A stretch of 51,022 nucleotides of DNA, taken from positions 1-51,022 of the forward strand of contig JAFMGZ010000009.1 in the NCBI GenBank assembly GCA_017854855.1. Reading direction: 5' to 3'. Positions within the stretch are counted from its first letter, which is position 1, and each line of letters begins with the position of its first letter. The notes under the pieces were generated by a model. That model did no database searches. It saw nothing but the letters and a program-made list of their open reading frames with translations, and was not told where the DNA came from. Of the stretch, positions 1 to 9,428 are shown one piece after another. Source of the stretch: Sulfitobacter sp. (GTDB taxonomy: Bacteria; Pseudomonadota; Alphaproteobacteria; Rhodobacterales; Rhodobacteraceae). A program made the position numbers and the translations under genes.

Positions 1-37
1 TAGTATTGGTGCTACTTAACCTTACTGGATGGCGTGC

Positions 38-1888
38 ATGGCAGAAGAAAGAATTGAACGTCGGCTTGCAGCGGTACTTGCTGCCGATGTTGTCGGTTAT
101 TCTGGTCTGATCGAGCGCGATGAATCTGGCACCCGAGCGCGACTGAATGCGGCATTCAATGCGATCATTGTTCCGGCGCTGGAACGTCATCGCGGGCGGC
201 TGTTCAAAACGATGGGTGACGGGTTTCTCGTTGAGTTCGCTTCGGTGGTTGATGCCGTCGAATGCGCCGGTGCAATCCAGAAAAGATTTTCCGACGAAAA
301 CGAACTGGTCCTGCGGATCGGTATCAATCTTGGCGACGTTATCGTCGAGGGGGATGATCTGCATGGCGAGGGGGTGAACGTCGCCGCGCGGATTGAGGCA
401 TTGGCAGAGCCAGGGGGCATTGCGATCTCGCGTTCGGCGAGAGATCAGATCCGCGACAAGTTGAACGTGACCCTGCACGATCTTGGCGATATCGAGGTAA
501 AGAACATCTCGCGTCCCGTTCGTGTTTTCAGTGTAGGTGAACCGGGTCTTGGGCCTGCCGTGCAAAGACGGTCGAAGGGCGATCGGCATGTGCCGCAGCT
601 TATGATGATCGGCGGAGTGCTGCTGGCTGTCGTGCTCGGCGGGTTCATGACTTATGACCGTTTGAGCCAAGGAAACGTCGAGGCAGCATCGCTGGCGCAG
701 ATGCAACTGGCGCTGCCCGAAAAACCCTCTGTCGCCGTCCTGCCTTTCAAAACCATGTCAGGCAATGAAGACGACGCACTTTTGGCCAACGCGGTGGGTG
801 AGGATTTGACTCGCAGCCTTGCTCGGGTCAGCGGCCTGTTCGTCATCGCAAGCAGTTCGACAGAACGGTATCGCGGCGAGACGGCCAGCCCTGCAAAAGT
901 GGCTGAAGAGTTGGGAGTAGCCCACGTTCTGCGGGCCACATTGCGCCGCTCGGGTGACCAAGTCCGCGTTGATGCTGAATTGATCGACTCGCTGACAGGA
1001 CGGATTGTCTGGAGCGATCGGTTAGAACGTTCATCGGAAAACATGTTCGAGCTGCAGGATGCGCTTGTCGAAACACTCGCTCAACAGCTCGCTGCCGATT
1101 TGGATCGTGTGCAGAACCAACTCCGTTTTACAGAGAACCCAGAAGCTTTCCTGCTCTGGGCGCGAGCGGACGAGGCCAGCTGGGTCAATACGCCTGTATC
1201 CTACGAGAAGGCGCGCGCACTTGCCCGAAATGCGCTGGCGCTTGATCCAGATTTTGTGAGAGCCAAAGCGGTGCTTGGGTTCGTGGAAACACAGACTGGC
1301 TATTTCCGCGTTGCCGATAGACCCGAAATAGCGCTTCAGAAGGGGCTCGACATCGCACGCGAGGTCGTGGGGCTGGCACCTGATGATTGGTATTCGCGTT
1401 CAGTTCTGGCGCAAGCGCTGCTGAACCTGCGCGATTACGAAGGCGCGCTGACGGAGTTCGAGCGCGCGATGGCGCTTGAACCTGCTCATCCGCATTTGCT
1501 GACCCGAGCGGCCTTGGCGCTCATCTTTCTTGGCAGAGGCGTGGAGGCCGAGCAAATGCTTCGCCTTTCGGTGCGATTGAATCCTTTTCACAACTGGTTG
1601 CCAGACCAATTGCTGGGCCAGGCGATATTTCTGCAGGGTCGCTATGAGGAGGCATTGCAGAACCTCGAGATCGCACGGGAGAAGAACCCACGCTTTATTG
1701 GTAATTTATGGTGGCGCGCAGCCACATACGGCCAGCTGGGTGCTTCTGAAAAGGCAAAGGAAACCGTAGAGGCGATCCTTTTGCGAATGCCTGAAGCAAG
1801 CATTTCCACAAGCTTTATTCAGATCACCGACCCTATTGGGCAGGAGCGCTTCCGTGAAGGCCTCCGAGCGGCAGGGATGCCAGAATAA
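38..1888 (+). CDS. Class III adenylate/guanylate cyclase with TolB-like and TPR regions
   Basis: Predicted nucleotide cyclase of about 616 residues. The N-terminal cyclase homology domain (about residues 8-165) carries candidate metal-binding aspartates D17 (AADVVGYS) and D61 (MGDGFLVEF). One membrane segment follows at about 188-206 (LMMIGGVLLAVVLGG), then a TolB/FlgO-like region beginning PSVAVLPF near residue 230, and TPR-like helices from about 395 to the end. The cyclase domain is therefore probably cytoplasmic and the rest periplasmic. The ATG at 38 is preferred over the one at 29 because family members usually begin just before the ERRLAAVLAAD stretch; the ribosome-binding signal does not decide it. 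A paralogue lies immediately downstream. cAMP versus cGMP specificity cannot be read reliably, and the regulated process is unknown. Confidence 0.9.
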   Translation: MAEERIERRLAAVLAADVVGYSGLIERDESGTRARLNAAFNAIIVPALERHRGRLFKTMGDGFLVEFASVVDAVECAGAIQKRFSDENELVLRIGINLGDVIVEGDDLHGEGVNVAARIEALAEPGGIAISRSARDQIRDKLNVTLHDLGDIEVKNISRPVRVFSVGEPGLGPAVQRRSKGDRHVPQLMMIGGVLLAVVLGGFMTYDRLSQGNVEAASLAQMQLALPEKPSVAVLPFKTMSGNEDDALLANAVGEDLTRSLARVSGLFVIASSSTERYRGETASPAKVAEELGVAHVLRATLRRSGDQVRVDAELIDSLTGRIVWSDRLERSSENMFELQDALVETLAQQLAADLDRVQNQLRFTENPEAFLLWARADEASWVNTPVSYEKARALARNALALDPDFVRAKAVLGFVETQTGYFRVADRPEIALQKGLDIAREVVGLAPDDWYSRSVLAQALLNLRDYEGALTEFERAMALEPAHPHLLTRAALALIFLGRGVEAEQMLRLSVRLNPFHNWLPDQLLGQAIFLQGRYEEALQNLEIAREKNPRFIGNLWWRAATYGQLGASEKAKETVEAILLRMPEASISTSFIQITDPIGQERFREGLRAAGMPE

Positions 1889-1892
1889 TGTC

Positions 1893-1926
1893 CTGACCAT
1901 CAAAGGTCAGCTGCCCTCATAGGCAG
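1893..1926 (+). terminator. Two adjacent short hairpins after the first cyclase
   Basis: CTGACC/GGTCAG (1893-1898 and 1905-1910) and CTGCC/GGCAG (1911-1915 and 1922-1926) form back-to-back hairpins starting 5 bases after the cyclase stop. There is no clear U-tract, so this is a weak terminator or a 3'-end processing or stability structure. The remaining gap to the next gene shows nothing recognisable apart from its ribosome-binding site. Confidence 0.4.
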
Positions 1927-2082
1927 CTTCAATGTCTTGAACCCTCCCTGTGGACGGGTAGCGCTTTTGGGCGGTGTCTTGACCGCAGTCAAAGCATGCA
2001 GGGCTTTCTCATTTAAACTTGGTCTCTCTCTTTTGGGAATACTGACGCCGATTTGCGCAGTGGGTTGGACAGAGGGGCTTTG

Positions 2083-3969
2083 ATGAAACGGCGGTTGACC
2101 ACGATTCTGGCGGCGGACATCGTCAGCTTTTCGCGCCTTATCGGGGCGGATGAAGAGGGTATTCTGGCGCTCAGGCGTCAGCACCAGAGACAGATCATCG
2201 CCCCCCTGCTCAAGGCCCACGGCGGCAGGGTCGCGAATACGGCTGGCGACAGTTGGCTCATTGAATTTCCCAGCGCGGTAGAGGCGCTGCGGTTTGCCAT
2301 TGCGGGCCAGACCCGTATCGAAAGGATGAATGCCGGTTTGCCCGAAAATGCCCAGATGCACTACCGGATCGGGATCAACCTGGGCGATGTGGTGCCCGAA
2401 GAGGGGGATTTGTTGGGCGACGGGGTCAATATTGCCGCCCGACTGGAGGCGCTGGCCCCCGCAGGCGGCATCCTGATCAGCCGGTCGGTGCGTGACCAGG
2501 TGCGCGACCGTCTGGATTTGGATCTGCAGGACCTTGGCGAGATAGAGGTCAAGAATATCACCCGCCCGGTCCGCGCCTTTCAGGTGCTCCGATCCGGTGA
2601 GCCGAGGATGAAAGCGCCCGGTCCCGTGCAGGGCTATCCCAGGTCGCTGGTGATCTCGGCGGCGCTGGCGGTGTCATTGATTGGCGGCACGCTCTGGTGG
2701 CGCGAGCAGCCTGATTTTCCGCCCGTAGACCCCGCCGCGATGGCGCTTGCCCTGCCGCAGCGGCCGTCAATCGCGGTGCTGCCGTTCAGGGACGCGGGCG
2801 GCGATGCGGGCGCAGAGGGGATCAGCGACGGGTTGACCGAGGTTTTGATTGCGACCCTTTCGCTGGCACCGGACATGGTGGTGATGGGCCGGGCGACGGC
2901 ATTGTCCTACAAGGGGCGTCAGGTGGCACCCGGCCAGGTCGCCCAAGAGCTGGGCGTGCGATATGTCCTGAGCGGCAGCGTGCTGAAATCAGGTGACAGC
3001 GCGCGGATCACCGCCAGCTTGTCGGACGCGGTTGAGGGCCGGCAGCTGTGGTCGTTTCACGAGGATACCGACATGGATCACATCCTTGAGGTACAGGACC
3101 AGATCGCACAGAAGCTGTTTGCGCAGCTGCAGGTCCCCCGTGCCGATTTTCAGGCGGACCGCACGGTTGCCGCGCTGTCGGGTGATTTTCAGACCAGTGT
3201 TCTGGTGATGCAGGGACGGGACGCGCTGCAGCGGTTTGACCTGGAGGGGCACCGGAAGGCCGAGAGGATCTGGACCGCGCTGCACGATGCGAACCCCGAC
3301 AGCGCGCTGGGCCCCTATTTGCTTGCATGGCTGACCTGGCAGCGCGTTATCCTGGGCATTTCGCAGGACCCCGCAGGGGATTTGCAGAAATCCCGGCAAC
3401 TTGTGGCAAAGGCGCTGGCCACGCGGGAATGGGCCGACCCCTACACGCTGACCGCGCTGATCGAGGCGGTCATGGGACGGTATGATCAGGCGATCATCGC
3501 TGCCAACCGCGCGATTGATCTGGCCCCCGGAGATGCAGAAGTGAACACGCTTGCGGGCCTTGCGCTATACAACAGCGGCGATGCGGCACGGGGTCTGGAG
3601 CATATGCTGAAAGGCATGAGATTGGAGCCGGCCTATCCCCAATGGCTGCCCGGTGCCCTTTATCCTGCCTTGCTGGAGGCCGGTCGATATGGCGAAACGC
3701 TGGCCTTGGCACAATCTGTCCTGGACAAGGAGATGTGGGATGCGCGCGCGCACCCGCAGGCGCGGGCCGCGCGCGCAGCGGCTTTTGCGCTGAGGGGGGA
3801 TGTCGAAAGCGCAAGGGCGGTGGTGCGCGACATGCGCAAAGCCAATCCCGGTCTTACGGTCGAGGCCCTGACAGCCGGGTATGATCTGCACGCACAGGCC
3901 CCGCGGGTTTTCCATCGCAAGCTGGTTGACGCCTTTATCGTGGCCGGTGTGCCGCGCGCAAGGGAGTGA
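2083..3969 (+). CDS. Second class III adenylate/guanylate cyclase with TolB-like and TPR regions
   Basis: Paralogue of the preceding gene, about 628 residues with the same order of parts. The cyclase domain has candidate metal aspartates D12 (LAADIVSFS) and D56 (AGDSWLIEF). A membrane segment lies near 187-206 (SLVISAALAVSLIGG). A TolB-like region begins RPSIAVLPF, and a TPR-like helical region ends the protein. The ATG at 2083 is chosen over an upstream in-frame TTG at 2053 because AGAGGGG lies just before it and homology begins with RRLTTILAAD. The two copies differ clearly in sequence, so this is an old duplication or separate acquisition. Its signal and effector are unknown. Confidence 0.9.
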   Translation: MKRRLTTILAADIVSFSRLIGADEEGILALRRQHQRQIIAPLLKAHGGRVANTAGDSWLIEFPSAVEALRFAIAGQTRIERMNAGLPENAQMHYRIGINLGDVVPEEGDLLGDGVNIAARLEALAPAGGILISRSVRDQVRDRLDLDLQDLGEIEVKNITRPVRAFQVLRSGEPRMKAPGPVQGYPRSLVISAALAVSLIGGTLWWREQPDFPPVDPAAMALALPQRPSIAVLPFRDAGGDAGAEGISDGLTEVLIATLSLAPDMVVMGRATALSYKGRQVAPGQVAQELGVRYVLSGSVLKSGDSARITASLSDAVEGRQLWSFHEDTDMDHILEVQDQIAQKLFAQLQVPRADFQADRTVAALSGDFQTSVLVMQGRDALQRFDLEGHRKAERIWTALHDANPDSALGPYLLAWLTWQRVILGISQDPAGDLQKSRQLVAKALATREWADPYTLTALIEAVMGRYDQAIIAANRAIDLAPGDAEVNTLAGLALYNSGDAARGLEHMLKGMRLEPAYPQWLPGALYPALLEAGRYGETLALAQSVLDKEMWDARAHPQARAARAAAFALRGDVESARAVVRDMRKANPGLTVEALTAGYDLHAQAPRVFHRKLVDAFIVAGVPRARE

Positions 3970-4095
3970 CAGACGGCCAGTCACGCCCAGTCAAGGCCAG
4001 TCCCGCTTTCCTTACCCCTCCATGCACCCTTCCCCCTGTCGCATTGCTCTGGCATAGTCCGAGGCCAAGAAACTGAGCAACAGCAGGCACCCCCC

Positions 4096-6057
4096 ATGTC
4101 CGATCTTCTGTCCGGCCAAGCGCCATCCGACTATGACGCCTCCTCCATCCAGGTGTTGGAGGATATGGAACACGTCCGACTGCGGCCGGGCATGTATATC
4201 GGCGGCAAGGATGACCGCGCGCTGCACCATATGGTGGCAGAGATCATCGACAACTCCATGGATGAGGCCGTCGCCGGCCATGCCACCTGGATCGAGCTGG
4301 AGCTGCATGCCAACGGTCATGTCACCGTGCGCGACAACGGGCGCGGCATTCCCACCGATCCGCACCCAAAGGACCCCAGCAAATCCGCGCTTGAGATCAT
4401 CTTTTGCACGTTGAACGCGGGCGGCAAGTTTTCGGGCGACAGTTACGAGACCTCGGGCGGTCTGCACGGGGTTGGTTCATCCGTGGTGAACGCGCTGTCG
4501 GACCATCTGCGGGTCGAAGTGGCGCGCAACCGTGAACTCTTTGCGATGGAGTTTTCGCGCGGCATCCCGCAGGGCAAGCTGGAAAAGATCGGCGCGGCCC
4601 CCAACCGGCGCGGCACCTCTGTGACCTTTCACCCCGACGCCGAGATCTTTGGTGCATTGACGCTGAAACCTGCACGCCTGTTCGCGATGGCGCGGTCCAA
4701 GGCCTATCTGTTCTCGGGTGTTGAAATTCGGTGGAAATGTGAACAATCTGATGGGGATACGCCCACCGAGGCCAAGTTCCACTTTCCCGGCGGTTTGGCA
4801 GATTACCTCAACGAGACGCTCAAAGGGTCGACCACCTATGCCGAGGCCCCGTTTTCAGGGATGGTCGATTTCAAGGAAAAGTTCGGCCAGCCCGGCAAGG
4901 TCGAATGGGCGATCAACTGGACGCCCGCACGGGACGGTTTCATCCAATCCTATTGTAACACCATTCCCACGCCAGAGGGCGGCACCCATGAGGCGGGATT
5001 TTGGGCTGCGATCCTCAAGGGGATCAAGGCATATGGCGAGCTGACCCAGAACCGCAAGGCCAGCACCATCACCCGCGAGGACCTGATCACGGGGGGCTGT
5101 GCGCTGGTGTCCTGTTTCATCCGAGAGCCGGAATTCGTGGGCCAGACCAAGGACCGGCTGGCCACGGTAGACGCCCAGCGCATGGTGGAAAACGCCGTGC
5201 GCGACCATTTTGACAACTGGCTGGCCGCAGATACCAAATCCGCCGGGGCGATCCTGGATTTCCTGGTGCTGCGCGCCGAGGAACGCCTGCGCCGCCGTCA
5301 GGAAAAGGAAACCGCGCGCAAGACCGCCACCAAAAAGCTGCGCCTGCCCGGCAAGCTGACAGATTGCACATCGAAAGACCGCGTGGGCACCGAGCTCTTC
5401 ATCGTGGAGGGCGATTCTGCGGGGGGCTCTGGCAAGGGCGCGCGGGACCGCAAAACGCAGGCGCTGCTGCCGCTGAAGGGTAAGATCCTGAACGTGCTGG
5501 GCGCCGCCTCAAACAAGCTGACCACCAATGCCGAAATCAGCGATCTGTGCGAGGCCATGGGCGTGGGCATGGGGACCAAGTTCAATCTGGATGATCTGCG
5601 CTATGAAAAGATCATCATCATGACCGATGCGGATGTGGACGGTGCCCATATCGCGGCCCTGCTGATGACGTTCTTTTTCACCCAGATGCGTCCGATGATC
5701 GACAACGGCCACCTCTATCTGGCCTGCCCGCCCTTGTTCCGCCTGACCCAGGGGGCCAAGCGGATGTATGTCGCCGATGAGGCCGAGAAGGATTACTGGC
5801 TGGAGAAGGGTCTGGGCGGCAAGGGCAAGATCGACCTGCAACGGTTCAAGGGTCTGGGAGAGATGGATGCCAAGGACCTCAAGGAAACCACGATGGACCC
5901 CAGCACCCGCAAGCTGATCCGGGTGACCGTGGACGAGGACATCCCCGGAGAGACCGGCGATCTGGTAGAGCGGCTGATGGGCAAGAAGCCCGAACTGCGG
6001 TTCCAGTATATCCAGGAGAACGCCAAGTTCGCCGATCTCGCGGAGTTGGATGTTTAA
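4096..6057 (+). CDS. parE: DNA topoisomerase IV subunit B
   Basis: ATPase subunit of topoisomerase IV, which decatenates daughter chromosomes together with ParC. It has 653 residues, normal for ParE. The GHKL ATPase part shows EIIDNSMDE (about 49-57, with the catalytic Glu and Mg-binding Asn) and RDNGRGIP (about 79-86). The TOPRIM region shows VEGDSAGGSGKGARDRK (from about 436) and DADVDGAHI (about 512). GyrB is the main alternative. The short length without a large insertion, and the RPGMYIGGKDDRALHHMVAEI N-terminus, favour ParE. It appears monocistronic with a short hairpin after its stop. Confidence 0.95.
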   Translation: MSDLLSGQAPSDYDASSIQVLEDMEHVRLRPGMYIGGKDDRALHHMVAEIIDNSMDEAVAGHATWIELELHANGHVTVRDNGRGIPTDPHPKDPSKSALEIIFCTLNAGGKFSGDSYETSGGLHGVGSSVVNALSDHLRVEVARNRELFAMEFSRGIPQGKLEKIGAAPNRRGTSVTFHPDAEIFGALTLKPARLFAMARSKAYLFSGVEIRWKCEQSDGDTPTEAKFHFPGGLADYLNETLKGSTTYAEAPFSGMVDFKEKFGQPGKVEWAINWTPARDGFIQSYCNTIPTPEGGTHEAGFWAAILKGIKAYGELTQNRKASTITREDLITGGCALVSCFIREPEFVGQTKDRLATVDAQRMVENAVRDHFDNWLAADTKSAGAILDFLVLRAEERLRRRQEKETARKTATKKLRLPGKLTDCTSKDRVGTELFIVEGDSAGGSGKGARDRKTQALLPLKGKILNVLGAASNKLTTNAEISDLCEAMGVGMGTKFNLDDLRYEKIIIMTDADVDGAHIAALLMTFFFTQMRPMIDNGHLYLACPPLFRLTQGAKRMYVADEAEKDYWLEKGLGGKGKIDLQRFKGLGEMDAKDLKETTMDPSTRKLIRVTVDEDIPGETGDLVERLMGKKPELRFQYIQENAKFADLAELDV

Positions 6058-6074
6058 GGGTTTTTTGAAAACCC
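6058..6074 (+). terminator. Candidate parE terminator
   Basis: GGGTTTT and AAAACCC arms with a TTG loop directly follow the parE stop. The stem is AT-rich and short, so it is a weak terminator at best. The rest of the 274-base gap to the thioesterase gene holds a TGCGCC/GGCGCA hairpin at 6121-6136 and no gene that I can support. Confidence 0.4.
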
Positions 6075-6331
6075 GGGTGTTTATCCGTCATTATCCGTCC
6101 CCCCCAACACCACACCGCAATGCGCCGTTGGGCGCATAGAACCTTCCCTTTCCCGCATGAGGAAGGGGCTTTAGCGCGACCTGACTTAGGCTGTGCAACA
6201 CGTCTTTGGTTCGTATGAGGCGGAACAGCATTGGCTGGGTTTTTAGGCGCATCAGATGAAACCGCGCACTACCCATCCCGCGCGTGGCGTCCTAGGGTGG
6301 GGTTGAGCCGACCTTAGCTGAAAGACCCCAG

Positions 6332-6733
6332 ATGACGCCCCAAGCCGCCCAAGCCATTCTTGACCAGCATTTTGCCCCCTGGATCCGTGCCTTGCAGCCT
6401 GAAATCAACCAGATCGGGGCCGAGGGGGCCACGCTGAGCATCCCCATCACCGCTGACATCACCCGTATGGGCGATATCGTGTCGGGCCAGACCCTTGCGG
6501 CGCTGGCCGATACGGCCATGGTTTTTGCCTGCATAGGCCATCTGGATGAGATGGCACCGGTCAGCACTGTCACCTTGGACACGCAATTCCTGCGCCCTGC
6601 CACAGGTGACAGCATCCGTGCGCTGGCCGAGGTGACGCGGGCGGGGCGGTCGATGATCTTTACCCGCTGCACGCTGATTGCGGAGCCGTCGGGCAAGGCT
6701 GTGGCGCTGGCCACGGCGACCTTTGCCCGCTAG
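6332..6733 (+). CDS. PaaI-family hotdog thioesterase
   Basis: A 133-residue single hotdog-fold protein of the PaaI/YbgC-like acyl-CoA thioesterase group, expected to hydrolyse an acyl-CoA thioester in the cytosol. The segment MGDIVSGQTLAALADTAMVFAC (split here as MGDIVSGQTLAA and LADTAMVFAC) matches the helix of the hotdog fold that carries the catalytic acid. The following strands VSTVTLDTQFLRPA and IRALAEVTRAGRSM are typical of the family. The substrate is not deducible. The next gene starts 10 bases downstream and is probably cotranscribed. Confidence 0.85.
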   Translation: MTPQAAQAILDQHFAPWIRALQPEINQIGAEGATLSIPITADITRMGDIVSGQTLAALADTAMVFACIGHLDEMAPVSTVTLDTQFLRPATGDSIRALAEVTRAGRSMIFTRCTLIAEPSGKAVALATATFAR

Positions 6734-6743
6734 CGCCCCCGCG

Positions 6744-7421
6744 ATGCTGCGCGCCTTGATCCTTGTGCTGCTGCTGGCCTCTTGCGGGCGGGCCCTGACC
6801 GAAAACGAGCGGGCGTTTCTGGGCACGATCCACGGTGACACGCTGAACATGGACGCGGTGCGCCTGCATGACGGGGCACCGACGCGTGCGGTGACCTTTC
6901 GGCGCAAGCCACGGCCGCGCACCACCTGCCGCGAGCTGATCCTGCCGCCCCCCACAGATGAGATCGTGACGACAAAGCCTGCGGCGGTCGCGGTCTACAA
7001 CACCATCCTGTTCGACAAGGATTGGTTTTTGCAGGACTACCTGCCCGATTATCCCGACACCATCGGGATCATCGCGGCCATGCTGTTTGCCCATGAGCTG
7101 ACCCATGTCTGGCAGTGGCAGAACCGCGCCACCACCGGCTATTCGCCGCTGCGTGCCGCGTCAGAACATGGCGGCGGGGCCGACCCCTATCTGTTTGAAA
7201 TCAACTCCGACCGCCGCTTTGGCGATTTCGCCTATGAGCAGCAAGGCTCCATCGTGGAGGAATACGTCTGTTGCCGTGCGCTGGCCCCCAAGGCACCGCG
7301 CACCCAGCGGCTGCATGCGCTGATCGCACAGGTCATGCCGGTACAGCCCCTGCCCCAAAGCCGTGAATGGAATGTGCGGCTGCCGTGGGACGGGGTCGAG
7401 ATGCGCGGGATTTGTGGGTAG
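6744..7421 (+). CDS. Lipoprotein with HExxH zinc-protease-like motif
   Basis: About 225 residues, starting at the ATG that gives MLRALILVLLLASCGRA, a lipoprotein signal with a lipobox at LASC and predicted acylated Cys14. The motif HELTH (about residues 117-121, followed by VWQWQ) fits a gluzincin-type zinc site, as in DUF4157-like proteins. The third metal ligand is not certain. The N-terminal extension of the longer frame overlaps the thioesterase gene and is rejected. It lies 10 bases after that gene. The product should be an envelope-anchored metalloprotein, but proteolytic activity is only an inference. Confidence 0.75.
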   Translation: MLRALILVLLLASCGRALTENERAFLGTIHGDTLNMDAVRLHDGAPTRAVTFRRKPRPRTTCRELILPPPTDEIVTTKPAAVAVYNTILFDKDWFLQDYLPDYPDTIGIIAAMLFAHELTHVWQWQNRATTGYSPLRAASEHGGGADPYLFEINSDRRFGDFAYEQQGSIVEEYVCCRALAPKAPRTQRLHALIAQVMPVQPLPQSREWNVRLPWDGVEMRGICG

Positions 7422-7430
7422 CCTGGGCGG

Positions 7431-7841
7431 TCAGCCCTGAATGCTTTCCAGATAGCTCAGCAATCCGGCCAAGGCGCGCGGCGTCGGTGTCAGGATGCCA
7501 TCCACCTCGACCGGGACCAGATCATCGGCCATGGCCCCGCCAAACTGGGGCATCACACGGGCCAGATGCCCGCCATCGGGATCGCCGTAGATATAGCTGA
7601 GCGCGCGCGCCGTCGGAAAGGTGCCGCCATTGTTGCGCGCCAGCAAGGTCAGGTCAGTGGGCTTGGGCGAGAGGCCGGCAGCGCCGGGTCCCTCCCCCCG
7701 CCCGTTCGCCCCGTGGCACGCCGTGCAATTGGCCGCAAAGAAGGCAGCGCCCTCTTGCGGCTCCGGCATGGAGATCGGTGCGCAGCCCACCAGCAGAGCC
7801 AGACCACAGGCTGCCCCTAAAGATGTAAGTACTGACTGCAT
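7431..7841 (-). CDS. Lipoprotein c-type cytochrome
   Basis: A 136-residue monohaem cytochrome c. The signal ends in a lipobox (LLVGC, predicted acylated Cys20), so it is probably membrane-tethered in the periplasm. The haem site is CTACH (Cys39, Cys42, His43) and the likely distal ligand is Met97 in RVMPQFGG. GGAGGG precedes the ATG at a good distance. It converges with the preceding lipoprotein gene with 9 bases between stops. It is an electron carrier of unknown partner; no oxidase or dehydrogenase of a matching respiratory system is adjacent. Confidence 0.88.
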   Translation of the reverse strand: MQSVLTSLGAACGLALLVGCAPISMPEPQEGAAFFAANCTACHGANGRGEGPGAAGLSPKPTDLTLLARNNGGTFPTARALSYIYGDPDGGHLARVMPQFGGAMADDLVPVEVDGILTPTPRALAGLLSYLESIQG

Positions 7842-7937
7842 AACACGCCCTCCAATTGCACAGCGGTAGAGCGATCTTGCGCTCTGGTATCTATCCTACC
7901 ATGATACAGATCAAATAACTGCCCCGAAAGGCAAATC

Positions 7938-8372
7938 ATGGCACATTATGCGCTGATCATGCTGATCGCGGGCATTGGCATTCCGCTTTTGGCCGCAATG
8001 AATTCGGCTTTGGGCAAACATGTGGGATCGCCTGCGGCGGCGGCAACGGTGCTTTTTGCCGTGGCGCTGGCGATTTCCTTTGTGGTGGCTGTAACGACCG
8101 GCCCCCAAGGTCTGGCACGGTTCGCCACCGCACCCAAACATCTATTCATAGCAGGCAGTTTCGTGGCCTTTTACGTGCTGACAGTGACCTATATCGCGCC
8201 TCATTTCGGCGTGGGGAACGCGGTCTTTTTCGTGCTGCTGGGACAGTTGATTTCTGCTGCCGCCATTGACCATTTCGGGCTGTTTGGCGCGCAGGTGTCG
8301 CCGCTGGGGCTGGCGCGCGCGGGCGGCATTGCGCTGATGGCCGCAGGCGTCTGGCTGACCCAGCAGGTTTAG
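7938..8372 (+). CDS. DMT-superfamily YdcZ-type membrane protein (DUF606)
   Basis: A 144-residue, very hydrophobic protein with about five membrane helices, resembling the half-size YdcZ/DUF606 branch of the drug/metabolite transporters. The start LIMLIAGIGIPLLAAMNSALGK is family-like (seen as LIAGIGIPLLAAMNSALG). The segment FGVGNAVFFVLLGQLISAAAIDHFG is the characteristic late helix pair (seen in FFVLLGQLISAAAIDHFG). These proteins probably work as dimers. The substrate is unknown. Its stop overlaps the stop of the convergent Ldh-family gene by three bases. Confidence 0.85.
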   Translation: MAHYALIMLIAGIGIPLLAAMNSALGKHVGSPAAAATVLFAVALAISFVVAVTTGPQGLARFATAPKHLFIAGSFVAFYVLTVTYIAPHFGVGNAVFFVLLGQLISAAAIDHFGLFGAQVSPLGLARAGGIALMAAGVWLTQQV

Positions 8373-9346
8373 CCCGCCAGCGTTTCCATCAGGGCCCAGA
8401 CGTGGTCTTCTACCTCAACCGGATCGGCGGGCACCTTGTTCTGGCCCGGCATGCGCGCGCCTTCATCGGCGCTGGCTGCGGCACTGAGGGCCGTCAGCCG
8501 TGCCGCGAAATCTGGCGATGCCGAGGGGTCTATGACGATATAGTACTGGCCCAGATCATGGGGCGTCCCTTCGGGGGCCTTGAGCGGTTTGACATCGCGC
8601 GACAACACGCCGCCCGTCATCCCCGCCGCAAGTATTTCAGCCATCAATCCAAAGCCCCAGCCCTTGTAGCCGCCCATGGAGACCAGCGAGCCCTGCAATG
8701 CGGCCGCCGGATCAGTGGTGGGCTGGCCTGCGGCATCAACGGCCCAGCCTTCGGGGATCGGCTGGCCTGCGGCCTTGGCCATGGTGATCTTGCCCAGGGC
8801 GACGGTGGTGGTGGATTGGTCGAACTGCATCGCGATCCCCCCCTGCCCGTCGGGCACCGAAAAGGCGATAGGGTTGGTGCCGATCACGCGGGTCTTGCCG
8901 CCCGGTGCCGCCACGATGGGTGATGCATTGGTAAAGCCCATCCCGATAAAGCCGGAGCGCGCGATTTGTTCTGTGAAATAACCCAGCGATGTACAGGTAT
9001 GGGCATGGCCCACGGCCAGTGTCGCAATGCCGGTCTGGCGGGCTGCGTCCAATGCCAGCGGCAGCCCATAGGCAAAGGCAGGCTGGGCAAAGCCGAAATG
9101 CGCATCCACATGGATGGTTGAGCTGCGCGGGGTGGTGACTGTCGGGGTCACATCCCCTTTGACCCGACCGGAGCTAAGCTGCTGGCAATAGCTTTCTACA
9201 TAGTAAAGGCCGCAGATCTTGTTGCCAAAAGATTCGGCAGCCGCGACCGCGCGGGCCACTTCGGCGGCGGCAAATGCCTCTGCGCCATGGGCCATCAGGG
9301 CAGTTTTCACTGTCGCTTCGATTTTATCGAGTGAAATCTGAACCAT
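8369..9346 (-). CDS. Ldh-family (malate/L-lactate type) NAD(P)-dependent oxidoreductase
   Basis: A 325-residue member of the malate/L-lactate dehydrogenase family 2 (Ldh/YlbC/Mdh2 fold), unrelated to classical LDH. Features seen are the N-terminal helical region, VDAHFGFAQPAFAYGLPLALDAA, and GFTNASPIVAAPGGKTRVIGTNPIAF (both in the NAD-binding region), and GGYKGWGFGLMAEILAAGMTGG near the C-terminus. Those longer stretches are best checked as blocks at about residues 90-115, 145-180 and 225-250. Substrates in this family include malate, ureidoglycolate, sulfolactate and delta-1-piperideine-2-carboxylate; the sequence does not decide. It has no obvious operon partner. Confidence 0.85.
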   Translation of the reverse strand: MVQISLDKIEATVKTALMAHGAEAFAAAEVARAVAAAESFGNKICGLYYVESYCQQLSSGRVKGDVTPTVTTPRSSTIHVDAHFGFAQPAFAYGLPLALDAARQTGIATLAVGHAHTCTSLGYFTEQIARSGFIGMGFTNASPIVAAPGGKTRVIGTNPIAFSVPDGQGGIAMQFDQSTTTVALGKITMAKAAGQPIPEGWAVDAAGQPTTDPAAALQGSLVSMGGYKGWGFGLMAEILAAGMTGGVLSRDVKPLKAPEGTPHDLGQYYIVIDPSASPDFAARLTALSAAASADEGARMPGQNKVPADPVEVEDHVWALMETLAG

Positions 9347-9428
9347 GACTATGCCTTATCCCATGACCGCCCCTTGGGACGTTTATACTGTGATCAAGCA
9401 AAGCGACAGCGTCAAGCGCCGCAATACC

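Noticed and set aside
6121..6331. Possible small RNA between parE and the thioesterase gene
   Set aside because: A TGCGCC/GGCGCA hairpin and CCTTCC/GGAAGG arms are present, but I see no promoter or terminator framing them and no known RNA family.
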